A stretch of DNA of 64,000 bases from Myxococcus stipitatus DSM 14675 (GTDB lineage: Bacteria; Myxococcota; Myxococcia; Myxococcales; Myxococcaceae), in assembly GCF_000331735.1 (NCBI RefSeq), contig NC_020126.1:3782001-3846000 (forward strand), given 5' to 3'. The position numbers and the translations under genes were made by a program. The notes beneath the pieces were generated by a model. That model did no database searches. It was not told the origin of the DNA and saw nothing but the letters and a program-made list of their open reading frames with translations. The first letter of the stretch is position 1. The number at the start of each line of letters is the position of its first letter. Shown here one piece after another: positions 26,134-35,185 of the stretch.

Positions 26134-27519
26134 ATGAATCGCACTCCTCGAAAGGTCGAAGTCGCGGACCCGCTCTGGAATGCCCTGGAGGCCATGAGTC
26201 GGGAGATGGGCGTGGACAAGGATGTCCTGGTCAACCAGGCCATCTTCGCGCTCGCGCGGCAGTTTGGATTCATCCAGACCACGCAGGTGAACCTCGCGGA
26301 GGCGGCCTCGTCGCAGGCGCCGGTGGTGACGCGAGAGGCGCCAGTCGTGGTGGCCGCCCCCGTGGTGGTGGCGAAGGCACTGGTCGAGGCGACGCCCGCC
26401 ATCGTCGAGAGCACGCCCGCCGTGGAGGTCGCCGCACGCGTGCAGGAGCTGGTTCGCGACGTGGAAGAGAAGGTGGTTGCTCGCGCCGCGCCTGTCCCTG
26501 CTCCCGCACCCGTCGCGGTGGATGAGGTGGAGGAGGACGAAGAGGAGGAGCCGCGGACGGGCGAGCACGAAGGCGTGCCGGAGGAGCTGGAGGAGGACGC
26601 TTCCGCCAGCGCCAAGGCTCCCGCCGAGTCCGAAGAGTCGGAAGAAGAAGAGGCCGAGGAGAAGCCGCCCGTCGATGTGGAGGCGCTCCGGGAGGCCGTC
26701 GCGGTCCGCGTCCGGGACGTCGTGAGTGACGTCGACCGGATGGTGGAGGCCGTGGAGCCGAAGGCCGCCGACGAGGACTCGGACGACGACTCCGACGAAG
26801 ACGAAGACGAAGACGAAGATGAGGACGAGGAGGACTCCTCGGACGAAGCGGATTCGGACGACGAAGACTCCGACGAGGCCGAGGACTCGGACGACGAGGA
26901 CGCTTCGGACGAAGCGGATGCGGACGACGAGGACTCCTCGGACGAAGCGGATGCGGAGGAGGAGGCCTCGACCGGCGAAACCTCGGACGACGAAGACTCC
27001 GACGACGAGGAGGCTTCGGCGGGAGACGACGAAGGCGCGGACTCCGACGAAGTCGCGGCGTCGAGCGAGCCCGCGTTGCTGGATGACGGAGAGCCGCCCG
27101 ACACGGACGCAGCGGCGTCGGCTTCGGGTGAGCCGGCGATGCTGGATGACGAGGACCCCATCACCGAGGACCGCAAGGTTCCGGCCCCGGTGAATCCGAA
27201 GCCGGACAAGACGATCATCGTTCAGGCCAAGCCGGAGCTGAAGGTGACCGTCAAGCTCGACGAAGGGGAGCCCGTGGTCGTCGCGAAGGAGCGCTTCATC
27301 CTGGGCCGTGGGCCCAGCGCCGACCTGATGGTGAAGTCCGCCCGGGTGTCGCGTGAGCACGCGGTGGTGTCGCGGGATGGGACCCACGTGTTCATCGAGG
27401 ACCTCAAGTCCTCGAACGGAACCTGGTTCGACAACGCGCGCATCTCCCGTCGGCAGGTGTCCGACGGTGAGGAGTACCTGCTGGGCGGTATCCGCATCAC
27501 CTTCTCGCTGACGACCTGA
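26134..27519 (+). CDS. Ribbon-helix-helix-like N-terminus, acidic Ser/Asp/Glu tract, C-terminal FHA domain
   Basis: The product has 461 residues; ATG 26134 follows GGGGAG. Residues 1-46 resemble a ribbon-helix-helix DNA-binding fold (a short strand KVEVAD then two helices). Residues 50-200 are Ala/Val/Glu-rich. Residues 210-310 are an extreme acidic tract of Asp, Glu and Ser. Residues 365-461 are an FHA domain with GRGPSADL, SREHAVV and SSNGTWFDN, which normally binds phosphothreonine. If both ends function, a phosphopeptide-controlled DNA-binding or decoy protein is possible. It forms a two-gene operon with the thioredoxin-MORN protein. The acidic tract could also be a flexible spacer or cation-binding region. 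Confidence 0.85.
   Translation: MNRTPRKVEVADPLWNALEAMSREMGVDKDVLVNQAIFALARQFGFIQTTQVNLAEAASSQAPVVTREAPVVVAAPVVVAKALVEATPAIVESTPAVEVAARVQELVRDVEEKVVARAAPVPAPAPVAVDEVEEDEEEEPRTGEHEGVPEELEEDASASAKAPAESEESEEEEAEEKPPVDVEALREAVAVRVRDVVSDVDRMVEAVEPKAADEDSDDDSDEDEDEDEDEDEEDSSDEADSDDEDSDEAEDSDDEDASDEADADDEDSSDEADAEEEASTGETSDDEDSDDEEASAGDDEGADSDEVAASSEPALLDDGEPPDTDAAASASGEPAMLDDEDPITEDRKVPAPVNPKPDKTIIVQAKPELKVTVKLDEGEPVVVAKERFILGRGPSADLMVKSARVSREHAVVSRDGTHVFIEDLKSSNGTWFDNARISRRQVSDGEEYLLGGIRITFSLTT
26770..27060 (+). repeat. Low-complexity acidic coding repeat (Asp/Glu/Ser)
   Basis: Imperfect short tandem units such as GACGACGAAGACTCC and TCGGACGAAGCGGAT encode runs like SDDED and SSDEAD. The frame is kept throughout. 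The repetitive DNA is likely prone to length variation by slippage. Confidence 0.75.
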
Positions 27520-27547
27520 GCTTCACGTCGTCGCACTGCCTCCATCG

Positions 27548-27564
27548 TCCACCGTGACGGTGGA
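27548..27564. terminator. Perfect hairpin after the FHA gene
   Basis: TCCACCG (27548-27554), loop TGA, CGGTGGA (27558-27564), 28 bases after the stop. No T-run follows; a likely transcript end without a classical U-tract. Confidence 0.45.
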
Positions 27565-27650
27565 GGCGGTCGCGCGAAGGTCCTGGCACCTGTCGGCATC
27601 CACGAAGGTGCGGAATGGGCCGGGCGCTTCACGGTTGAGGGGCGATTCCC

Positions 27651-28454
27651 ATGGAACTCGTACGCGCCGCCGAGCTGCCATTCCTGTCGTTGTCGACGTT
27701 GTTCGCCCGCTCGTTCGAGGGGTACTTCGTCCCGGTTCCCGATGCGCCGTCGGCCTTCGATGCGAGGGTGCGAAGCGAGCACATCTCGCTGATGGAGAGC
27801 CGGGTCGTGAAGGTGTCCGGTGAGTCCGCGGGGCTCGTGTTGATGGCGCGGCGCGGACGCGTCAGCCGGGTCGCGGGCATGGGCATCATCCCCCGTCATC
27901 GCGGCCAGGGATTGGGGGGCGCGATGCTGCGTCCGCTGATGGAGGAGGCGCGAGCGCGCGGAGACTCGCGGATGGTGTTGGAGGTCATCGAGCAGAACAC
28001 CTCCGCGGTGAAGCTCTATGAGCGACTGGGCTTCCGGAAGACGCGGCGGCTGGTGGGCTTCACGGGGGCGCCCGCGCCGGAGCCCGGTGTGCTGGAAGAA
28101 ACAGACCTGAGCGAGTGCGCGAAGCTGTTGCCGGACGGGCTGCCCTGGCAGCTCGACGCGGCCACGGTGCGAGGGTTGTCCTTGCCCGCCAGAGCCTTCC
28201 GCTGTGGCCCTGCCCGCGCGGTGGTGGCGGATGTCTCCGCGCCCGTGTTGGGATTGCGGTCGCTGGTGGTGGAGTCGTCGTCGCGAGGGCAGGGCGCGGG
28301 CCGCGGATTGCTGCGAGCCCTGGCCGCCGCGCACCCCGGGAAGACGGTGGTGGCGAGTGCCATCATCCCGGAGGGGCTGTGTGAGCGATTCTTCCTCGGC
28401 GCGGGTTTCGCGCAGTCACCGCTCACGCAGTTCGAGATGGTCCTGGACTTCTGA
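27651..28454 (+). CDS. Tandem GNAT N-acetyltransferase
   Basis: The product has 267 residues; ATG 27651 is preceded by GAGGGG. The first GNAT domain (about 1-145) has the acetyl-CoA loop as RHRGQGLGGAML near residue 84 and the closing segment NTSAVKLYERLGF. The second, shorter half (about 150-267) repeats the loop as SSRGQGAGRGLL near 205 and ends in FFLGAGF. Duplicated GNATs often have one catalytic and one structural half; the first looks the more complete. The substrate is unknown. It stands alone, with the convergent hscC-like gene nine bases past its stop. Confidence 0.88.
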   Translation: MELVRAAELPFLSLSTLFARSFEGYFVPVPDAPSAFDARVRSEHISLMESRVVKVSGESAGLVLMARRGRVSRVAGMGIIPRHRGQGLGGAMLRPLMEEARARGDSRMVLEVIEQNTSAVKLYERLGFRKTRRLVGFTGAPAPEPGVLEETDLSECAKLLPDGLPWQLDAATVRGLSLPARAFRCGPARAVVADVSAPVLGLRSLVVESSSRGQGAGRGLLRALAAAHPGKTVVASAIIPEGLCERFFLGAGFAQSPLTQFEMVLDF

Positions 28455-28463
28455 GGCCAGGAC

Positions 28464-30200
28464 TCACCGCTCGCGCAGGCGCATCACGAGCGCCGTGAGG
28501 TGGTCCCTCGCGGCGGTGATGAGCTCGGGCCGCTGACTCTGGAGCGCCAGCCGGAACGAGGCGATGGCTGACGCCAGCTCCTCGCGAGGCAAGCCCGTGA
28601 GCTGGACGTGCAACGCATCCGCGCGAGCCAGGGCCGTCGTGTTGGGCAGCGCGTCCTGGGGGTGGAGCTTCAGCGCGGACATGGCTCGCCGCGCTTCCTC
28701 GATCTGCGCGGGTGTGAGCTTGCCGGGACGCTGCTCGATGACGAAGGACTCCTTGCGGCCCGTGGCGACGACGGTGATCTCCACCTCGAGGATGCCATTG
28801 AGGTCATACGTGAAGCGCACGTCGATGGACTGCTCACCCGCGGGCGCGGGGGCCAATCCGCTGAACGCGTACTCGCCCAGCTTCACGTTGTCGCTGCACT
28901 GCGCATGCTCGCCTTGGTAGACCTCCAGCCGGATCTCCCGCTGGAAGTCGCCGGCCGTCCAGTAGCGCTCCACGCGGCTCGCGGGGATGACGGTGCCTCG
29001 CTCCAGGATGGGGCTGAAGATGCCGGTGATGCGCCGGTGGCCTTGCTGGGCGGCGGTGCTCACCCCCAGCGTGAACGGGGCCACGTCCGTGACGACCAGG
29101 TCATCCACGGCCTGGTCTCCAGCCTTCATCGCCGCTTGCACCGCCGCGCCCATGGCGACGGCTTCGTCCGGGGGCAGCTTGCGCAAGGGCAGCCGTCCAA
29201 AGACTTGCGTCGCGAAGCCGGTCACCACGGGCATGCGCGTCGAACCACCGACGAGCAGGACCTCGTCGATGTCGGAGGCCTTGAGCGAGGCATCCTGCAA
29301 GGCCTGATGGATGGGGCCTCGCAGCCGCTCGAGCGCCGGGGCCCAGGCGTGTTCGGCTTCCTCTCGCGTGAGCGAGAACTCGAAGTCGACCTTGCGCCCT
29401 TCACCCACGGGAAGCTCGGGGAGCACGATGACGGTGCGGTCCGTCTGGGACAGCCGTCGCTTGGCCGCTTCGCACGCCTCCCGCATCCGAGCCCAGCCGG
29501 GGGGATGGGCTTCCAGGTCCACGCTCTTCGCGTGACGCAGTTGCAGCGCGAGGTGGCGCGCCAGGAGGGTGTCGAAGTCCTCTCCACCGAGCCGTGCGTC
29601 TCCGGCCGAGGATTGAATCTCGACCACGCCTTCGATGATCTCCAACACCGTGACGTCGAACGTCCCGCCGCCGAGGTCCAACACGACGGCCTTCATCTCC
29701 CGCTGCCGCTCGTGCAAGCCATAGGCGAGCGCCGCCGCGGTGGGCTCGTTGATGATGCGCTCCACCTCGAGGCCGGCGATGGCGCCCGCGTCCTTGGTGG
29801 CCTGTCGCTGCGGGTCACCGAAGTAGGCGGGGACGGTGATGACCGCCTCTTCGACGGGCCGCCCGAGGAAGGCCTCCGCATCGCGCTTGAGCGACGAGAG
29901 AATCAGCGCGGAGAGTTCTTGGGGTGAGTAGTCGCGGCTCCCCAGTCGATAGGTCCGTGAGGTGCCCATGTCGCGCTTGAAGGCGAAGGCGGCCTGCTCG
30001 GGGTGGAGGACCGCGCGAGCCCGTGCCGCCGCGCCGACCAGCATGTTCCCGTGGTCATCGAGCGCGACGGCGCTGGGTGTCAGGAACTCGCCGAGCGCAT
30101 TGGGGATGATGACCGGGTGGCCGTTCCTGAAGACAGACACGAGGGAGTAGGTCGTGCCCAGGTCGATGCCCAGGATGGGAGACGGAGTGGAGGGGCTCAT
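28464..30200 (-). CDS. hscC: HscC-type Hsp70 chaperone
   Basis: The product has 578 residues, shorter than DnaK and close to the E. coli HscC length. The ATPase domain is complete: GIDLGTTYSLV near residue 10, VPAYFGDPQRQAT, INEPTAAALAYG, LDLGGGTFDVTVLE and LLVGGSTRMP. The substrate-binding part is short and lacks the long DnaK lid tail. Wording such as FGEFLTPS-like N-terminal segments, SGIFSPI/ER and YQGE matches HscC better than DnaK. The start codon overlaps the stop of the upstream J-like gene (ATGA), so the two are translationally coupled. In E. coli, hscC lies beside J-proteins DjlB and DjlC, which activate it. The role is a specialised chaperone, client unknown. Confidence 0.9.
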   Translation of the reverse strand: MSPSTPSPILGIDLGTTYSLVSVFRNGHPVIIPNALGEFLTPSAVALDDHGNMLVGAAARARAVLHPEQAAFAFKRDMGTSRTYRLGSRDYSPQELSALILSSLKRDAEAFLGRPVEEAVITVPAYFGDPQRQATKDAGAIAGLEVERIINEPTAAALAYGLHERQREMKAVVLDLGGGTFDVTVLEIIEGVVEIQSSAGDARLGGEDFDTLLARHLALQLRHAKSVDLEAHPPGWARMREACEAAKRRLSQTDRTVIVLPELPVGEGRKVDFEFSLTREEAEHAWAPALERLRGPIHQALQDASLKASDIDEVLLVGGSTRMPVVTGFATQVFGRLPLRKLPPDEAVAMGAAVQAAMKAGDQAVDDLVVTDVAPFTLGVSTAAQQGHRRITGIFSPILERGTVIPASRVERYWTAGDFQREIRLEVYQGEHAQCSDNVKLGEYAFSGLAPAPAGEQSIDVRFTYDLNGILEVEITVVATGRKESFVIEQRPGKLTPAQIEEARRAMSALKLHPQDALPNTTALARADALHVQLTGLPREELASAIASFRLALQSQRPELITAARDHLTALVMRLRER

Positions 30201-31732
30201 AGGCTTTGGGGACAGAGCTCTCGGAGCGCTGTTTCAAGACGGGTTTGCGCGTGGTTCCGCCGGAGCCGTCGCGCCGTGGCGACTTGAATGTCGGCGGGGC
30301 TTCGCGTGGTCATCTCCTCCACCGCGATGCGAAGCCGCAGGTAGTTCGTCGAGACCACGGCGCAGGTTCCTGACTCGGCCGAGGAGATGAGCTCGAAGAG
30401 CTTCGAGCAGGGGGGCTTCGTCTCCGCGTCTGGAGTCTCCTCGCACAGCACCCGGGCCTCCGCGCGCGCGGTGGTGGCGTGCTCCAGTCGTGACGGTGGA
30501 GGTCTGTCGGGAGTCGACCCGCCGATGACTTCCACTCCGACGGCGAGCATCAACAGGGCGATGAGGCCGAGGATGACGTACCAGGTGTACTTCCGCGCCG
30601 CCGCCGCATGGGTCGCCGGTGCGACGGGACGGGCCTCTCCACCGGGGTGTTGTTCGGCGGAGGGGGCTTGAATGTGAAGTCGCTGAAGAAGGGACGGTGT
30701 GCCGGTGCCCACGAAGCGCTCGCCCATCGCGGCGGAGAACAAGGGGCAGTGGGCTCGAAGCTGCTCGAGGGCCTCCGCGGTGCGTTCCGGCTCACGCCGG
30801 CGATAGGCCCGCAGGTGCTCGCGCGCGTTCTCGATGCTGCCGTTGATCACCGAATGGGCGAGGAGCCTGCGCACGCCGTTGGGGAAGTCGTCGCTCAGCG
30901 TCCCCAGCTCGAGAACCAGCGTCCAGAGCCAGGCCTCGTCCTGCTTCTCGAAGGCCTCATCGAGTCCCTCGGCCTTCAACCAGTCGGCGTAGCGCCGCTG
31001 GAACGTGCGGGCCTCGACGGGCTGGCCGTTCATGTGCAGGTGCAGGAGGAAGCCCAGGATCCAGGTGGGCTGGGGCGGAGGGTCTTCCGGATGGTCCTTC
31101 AGCGAGGCGAGTGCCAGGAGTGCCACCTGGCCCGCCTGTGCCCACGCATCGCGGGTGCCCAGCTCGTCGGCGAGCTTCCACAGGAAGGGCGGGTCGACCA
31201 TCGTCCCGAGCAACTGGAGCTCGGCTCCCGTCAACGCGTGCGGGAAGACCTGGGCGAGGCCGACGAGGAACTCCGGATGCCCTTGGTTGGCGGCGTCCCG
31301 GAAGGCTTGAGTCGCCTCGGCCTCCTGTTTCGCGGCCAGCAGCGACTTGATGAGCCAGTGCCGGGCTTCCGCGGCTTCGGGGAGGGCCGCGACGGCCTCG
31401 CGGGCAATCTGGACCGGGGCGTCGAGCGGCGCATCCGAGGGGAGCGTGCTGAACCGCGCTCGGAAGGCATCGAGCCGCTGGTCCGCGCTCTGGGGGCGCT
31501 GCGGCGGAGGCGGCTGCGCGGTGCTGGCCTCTGGCTCGGAGTGGGTGCGAGGGGCTTCGGTCCCCTCGAGCGCGGCCTTGACCCGCTCATAGGCTTCTCG
31601 CAGCCGGGCGAACCCCTGAGGGTCCACCTCCGGCTTGCGTGTCTTCAGCACTCGCAGATACGCCCTGCGCGCGAGGTCGGGCGCGGTTCCCGCCTCCACA
31701 CCCAGCTCCCCCCAGGCCTCTTCCAGTGTCAT
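30197..31732 (-). CDS. Membrane-anchored J-domain-like partner of HscC (DjlB/DjlC-like)
   Basis: The product has 511 residues from ATG 31732 (an in-frame GTG at 31744 would add four). Residues 1-58 resemble a J-domain: helix II RRAYLRVLKTRKP, then a DPxGFxRLREAY helix III as in DjlB/DjlC. The HPD motif that activates Hsp70 is not present in its classical form; KPE takes its place. A Pro-rich linker, about 250 residues of TPR/Sel1-like helices and one transmembrane segment (about 377-397) follow, then a short C-terminal domain with Cys pairs, probably periplasmic. It is coupled to the HscC gene by a 4-base overlap. Most of the longer open frame upstream is antisense to addB and was discarded. 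Confidence 0.8.
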   Translation of the reverse strand: MTLEEAWGELGVEAGTAPDLARRAYLRVLKTRKPEVDPQGFARLREAYERVKAALEGTEAPRTHSEPEASTAQPPPPQRPQSADQRLDAFRARFSTLPSDAPLDAPVQIAREAVAALPEAAEARHWLIKSLLAAKQEAEATQAFRDAANQGHPEFLVGLAQVFPHALTGAELQLLGTMVDPPFLWKLADELGTRDAWAQAGQVALLALASLKDHPEDPPPQPTWILGFLLHLHMNGQPVEARTFQRRYADWLKAEGLDEAFEKQDEAWLWTLVLELGTLSDDFPNGVRRLLAHSVINGSIENAREHLRAYRRREPERTAEALEQLRAHCPLFSAAMGERFVGTGTPSLLQRLHIQAPSAEQHPGGEARPVAPATHAAAARKYTWYVILGLIALLMLAVGVEVIGGSTPDRPPPSRLEHATTARAEARVLCEETPDAETKPPCSKLFELISSAESGTCAVVSTNYLRLRIAVEEMTTRSPADIQVATARRLRRNHAQTRLETALRELCPQSL

Positions 31733-31929
31733 GAATGCCTGCACGCTACACTGGCGACTGGGCGGGAGAGAATCTCGACGGAGGGCCTGGCCATGCCCCG
31801 CGCTGGGAGTCAATGAAAAGCCCGACTCACATGCCAATCGCGTGAATCCGGCGGGCAGGGCAGCAGGCTCGCGAACACACTGGGCGGCGGGCGCGGAATG
31901 GAGCATGAAAGTGACCCGCTCGGTCGTTC

Positions 31930-31935
31930 TAGAAT
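31930..31935 (+). promoter_or_regulatory. Candidate -10 element (TAGAAT) for a near-leaderless addB transcript
   Basis: TAGAAT ends ten bases before ATG 31946; transcription would begin about four bases before the start codon. No Shine-Dalgarno precedes that ATG, which fits leaderless translation. No good -35 is visible. Confidence 0.3.
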
Positions 31936-31945
31936 CCACGCGTTC

Positions 31946-34900
31946 ATGGCCCGTTCTCTCCGCACCCTCCATGTGTTCCCCGACGCCAGCCGGCGTCAGG
32001 CGGCGTTGCGCGCCGAGAGGAACCCTCGGGGCTTGTCGATGGGGACGGACCTGCTCACATGGGAGGAGCTGCTCCATGTCCTGGGAGGCGCGCGTGAGCT
32101 GAACCGCCGCCCATGTCCCGCGGTGGGCGCCCGTGCGGTGATGGCGTCGCTGGGGGCACAGCTGGGGAGTACGCCCTTCGGAGACTACGTCCGCGAGCCC
32201 GCGTTCGCGCGCGCCGCGCTGGAGGTGGTGCTCGACTTGAAGGCGGGGCGCTTGTCTCCGCGCGAGCTGCAGGACGCGGTGGAGGTCCTCCCGCCCGAGC
32301 GGCAGAAGCACATGCGAGTGCTCGCGCGGCTCTACCACTTCTACGAGCAGAAGCTGGCGGAGCTGGGCTTCGCGGACCGCGAGGACGTGATGCGCGGCGC
32401 GCGCGAGGCGCTCGGCCGGGGCGCGTGGCCGGTGGGTTGGGACGGCGTGGGGGCGCTGGTCCTCCATGGTGTCTATGACGTGCGCCCCTCGGGCCTCGAG
32501 CTGCTCCTGGCGTTGGCGGCGGCGTGTGAGTCGCGGCGCGTGGCGCTTCGAGTGGAGACGCCCGTGGGTGGCTCGCCCGTGGCGGACGCGGCGCTGGCCT
32601 CGCTGTTCCGAGCCTTCGAGAACCGGGGCGAGTCCATGCCGCACGTGGACCTCTTCAAGGCGGACGTCACCTTCGAGTCCCGGCCGTTCATCGACCTGGG
32701 GCGATTCGCCTTCTCGCCCCGGGCGCCGCGAGATGCGCTGAAGGACGCTCAGCCGCAGCCGCGCGTGTGGAGCGCCGCGACGGCGCGCGACGAGGCCCGG
32801 CTGGTGGCGCGAGATGTCCGCAGGCTCATCGCGGAAGGCGCGTCGCCGTCGGACATCGCGATCGCCTATCGCGAGCTGGGCCCGGAGGCCGGGTGGCTGG
32901 CGGAGTCGCTGGGCGAGCTGGGGGTGCCCGTGCGCCTGCCCTGGGGTGAGCCTCTCGCATTGGCGGGGCCGGTGCGATTGGCGTTGGAGCTGCCTCTGCT
33001 GGTGGAGGACGGCTTCCCCGCGGAGCGTGTCGCGGAGCTCGTGGGCAGTCGCTACGCCCACACGCTGTCTCACGGGGGGCCGGAGTCTCCCGCGAGCCTC
33101 TTCGCCCTGGCGGCCGTGCGGGATGACCGGCTGGGTGCGCAGCGCGGGAAGGGGGCCTATGAGGTGCGTCTGGATGGGCTCGCGCGAAGACTCCAGGCGC
33201 TGCAGGGGGCGCAGAAGAAGGACGGCCACGAGCGCATCCACGCGGTGCGGGTGTTGCGCGAACGCTGTGCGCTGCTGATTGGCGCGTGCCGTCGCATTCC
33301 CGCGGAGGGGACCGTCGAGGAGCTGCTGACCGCGTGGTGGCAGGTGGCGGTCCACCTCGGGTTCTCGAACTCGGAGGGCGTGCTCGAGGCGCGCGAGGAC
33401 GGTGGTCTGGCGGCGAGGGCCTTGGATGCGCGTGCGCGAGATGACGCCGCTCGCGAGGCGCTCCGGTCTCGCGTCCAGATGCTCCTGCGGACGTTGAAGG
33501 CGGTGGGGGGAGGCCCCGTGTTGCGGCGGCGGACTTTCGGGCGCTGGCTGCGCGACGCCATGGCGGAAGCCTATCTGCCGGCCCGAGGCCCCCGAGGCGC
33601 GGCGGTGGAGGTGCTCGAAGCGGCCGAGGTGCCTGGACGCTCCTTCCGCCATCTCTTCCTCGCGGGGCTCACGGAGGGGCGCTTCCCCGGGCGTGATGCG
33701 CCTTCGCCGCTGTTGGGGGACGCGGAGCGCTCGGCGCTCAACAAGCACCTGGGGCGGGACGTGTTCCGTCTGACGGGCGGCGAGTTCGAGGACCGCGCGC
33801 CGTGGCGGCTCACCGAGGACCGGCTGCTCTTCGCCAGTGCGCTCGCCGCGGCGGAGGAGACGCTGAGTCTGTCCTTCGCGATGGAGGGCGCGGGAGGCCA
33901 GGAGCAGGTGCCGTCCTCGTTCCTCGAGGAGGTGCGGAGGCTCACCGCGCTGAAGTGGACGCCGCGCTCGCTGCCGCCCATTCCTCCGTTGGACGAGGTG
34001 CTGACGGAGTCCGAGCTGCGCCGCTGCGTGGCGTTGGAGGCGCTCGCGCAACCCAAGCTGCGGGTCACCGAGCCCGACGCGGCGGCGCCCTTGCTCAAGC
34101 GTCACTTCGACAAGGAGGCTTGGTACTCGGGCGCGCGAGAGCTGTCGCTCGTCGAGGTGGAGCGGCTGGTCTTCTTCGGAGACCCGAACCGGAAGCCCGG
34201 GAAGTACACCGGCTCGGTGGATGGGAACACGCTGCGCGAGTCCCTGCGTGAGGCGTTCCGTTTCGACCTCACGCGGCCCTTGTCCGCGTCCGCGCTCGCG
34301 CGCTTCGGCAACTGTGGCTTCCAGGGCTTCCTGTCGTACGGGCTGAAGGTGACGGAGCCGGACCGTCCGGGAGAGGAGTTCGACGCGAGAGGGCGCGGCA
34401 CCTTCTGGCACCGCGTCGTCGAGGAGGTCTTCCAGTCGCTCAAGCAGCACCAGCTCTTGGGCAAGGCGCCGGAGGAGATTCCCGAGGAGGTGCTGGACGC
34501 CGCGCTCCAGTCGGCGGTCGCGCACTTCGAGAAGTTCCACCACGTGGGGCATCCCGCGCTGTGGAAGCTGGCGCATGAGCGCGCGCGGGCCATGGCTCGG
34601 CGCATCCTCGTGGATGAGCGGCGCGGACTGCCCTTCGAGCGGATGGTGCCGGAGGGCTTCGAGCTCCAGTTCGGTCCCGCGGCGGTGGACGACCGCTGGC
34701 GCCACGTCGTCCTTCCCATCGAGGGGGACGCCATCGTCTTCGAGGGGAAGATCGACCGGCTCGACGTGTCGGGCTCGGAGGTGGGCGTCATCGACTACAA
34801 GTCCGGGCGCCTGGACAAGAACGAGCTGAAGAAGAAGCTGCTCACGTCCGACTTCCAGTTGCCGCTGTACCTCTTCGCGGCGCGAGAGAGCGGGCACGCG

Positions 34901-35185
34901 AATGCGCGTGAGGCCGCCTGGTTCTCGCTGCGCACGGGCAACACCATCCACCTGTCGGAGGTCATCCCCGCGCAGGAGCTGGACGAGCTGTTGTCCACGG
35001 ACCCGGAGGTGCGCGCGAAGGTGGCGGCGAAGGAAGGGGGGCGCAATCTCCCCAACGCGGTGGAGTCGCTGGTGCGCACGTTGCGCGAGGGCCAGTTCGC
35101 CGCGAGGCCGCAGGACTGCGGCACCTGCGGCTTCCGCGCGGTGTGCCGCATCACCGAGCGCCGGATGACGGAGGAGGGCGGATGA
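31946..35185 (+). CDS. addB: AddB-type helicase/exonuclease subunit with Fe-S nuclease domain
   Basis: The product has 1079 residues. ATG 31946 starts a typical LHVFP strand; an upstream ATG at 31898 would add 16 residues. No Walker A is visible, so it is not an active helicase. The C-terminus is a RecB-family nuclease with EGKIDRLD, D950-Y-K952 (IDYKSG) and a following QLPLY motif. Four cysteines, C790 and C1058-x2-C1061-x5-C1067, match the iron-sulfur staple known in AddB. With AddA it should form the complex that resects double-strand breaks for RecA. The stop overlaps the addA start (ATGA). The gene is divergent from the hscC operon. Confidence 0.92.
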   Translation: MARSLRTLHVFPDASRRQAALRAERNPRGLSMGTDLLTWEELLHVLGGARELNRRPCPAVGARAVMASLGAQLGSTPFGDYVREPAFARAALEVVLDLKAGRLSPRELQDAVEVLPPERQKHMRVLARLYHFYEQKLAELGFADREDVMRGAREALGRGAWPVGWDGVGALVLHGVYDVRPSGLELLLALAAACESRRVALRVETPVGGSPVADAALASLFRAFENRGESMPHVDLFKADVTFESRPFIDLGRFAFSPRAPRDALKDAQPQPRVWSAATARDEARLVARDVRRLIAEGASPSDIAIAYRELGPEAGWLAESLGELGVPVRLPWGEPLALAGPVRLALELPLLVEDGFPAERVAELVGSRYAHTLSHGGPESPASLFALAAVRDDRLGAQRGKGAYEVRLDGLARRLQALQGAQKKDGHERIHAVRVLRERCALLIGACRRIPAEGTVEELLTAWWQVAVHLGFSNSEGVLEAREDGGLAARALDARARDDAAREALRSRVQMLLRTLKAVGGGPVLRRRTFGRWLRDAMAEAYLPARGPRGAAVEVLEAAEVPGRSFRHLFLAGLTEGRFPGRDAPSPLLGDAERSALNKHLGRDVFRLTGGEFEDRAPWRLTEDRLLFASALAAAEETLSLSFAMEGAGGQEQVPSSFLEEVRRLTALKWTPRSLPPIPPLDEVLTESELRRCVALEALAQPKLRVTEPDAAAPLLKRHFDKEAWYSGARELSLVEVERLVFFGDPNRKPGKYTGSVDGNTLRESLREAFRFDLTRPLSASALARFGNCGFQGFLSYGLKVTEPDRPGEEFDARGRGTFWHRVVEEVFQSLKQHQLLGKAPEEIPEEVLDAALQSAVAHFEKFHHVGHPALWKLAHERARAMARRILVDERRGLPFERMVPEGFELQFGPAAVDDRWRHVVLPIEGDAIVFEGKIDRLDVSGSEVGVIDYKSGRLDKNELKKKLLTSDFQLPLYLFAARESGHANAREAAWFSLRTGNTIHLSEVIPAQELDELLSTDPEVRAKVAAKEGGRNLPNAVESLVRTLREGQFAARPQDCGTCGFRAVCRITERRMTEEGG

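Noticed and set aside
26770..27060. Repeated short units that might suggest CRISPR or a satellite
   Set aside because: The units are 6-15 bases, imperfect, in frame inside a gene, with no unique spacers.
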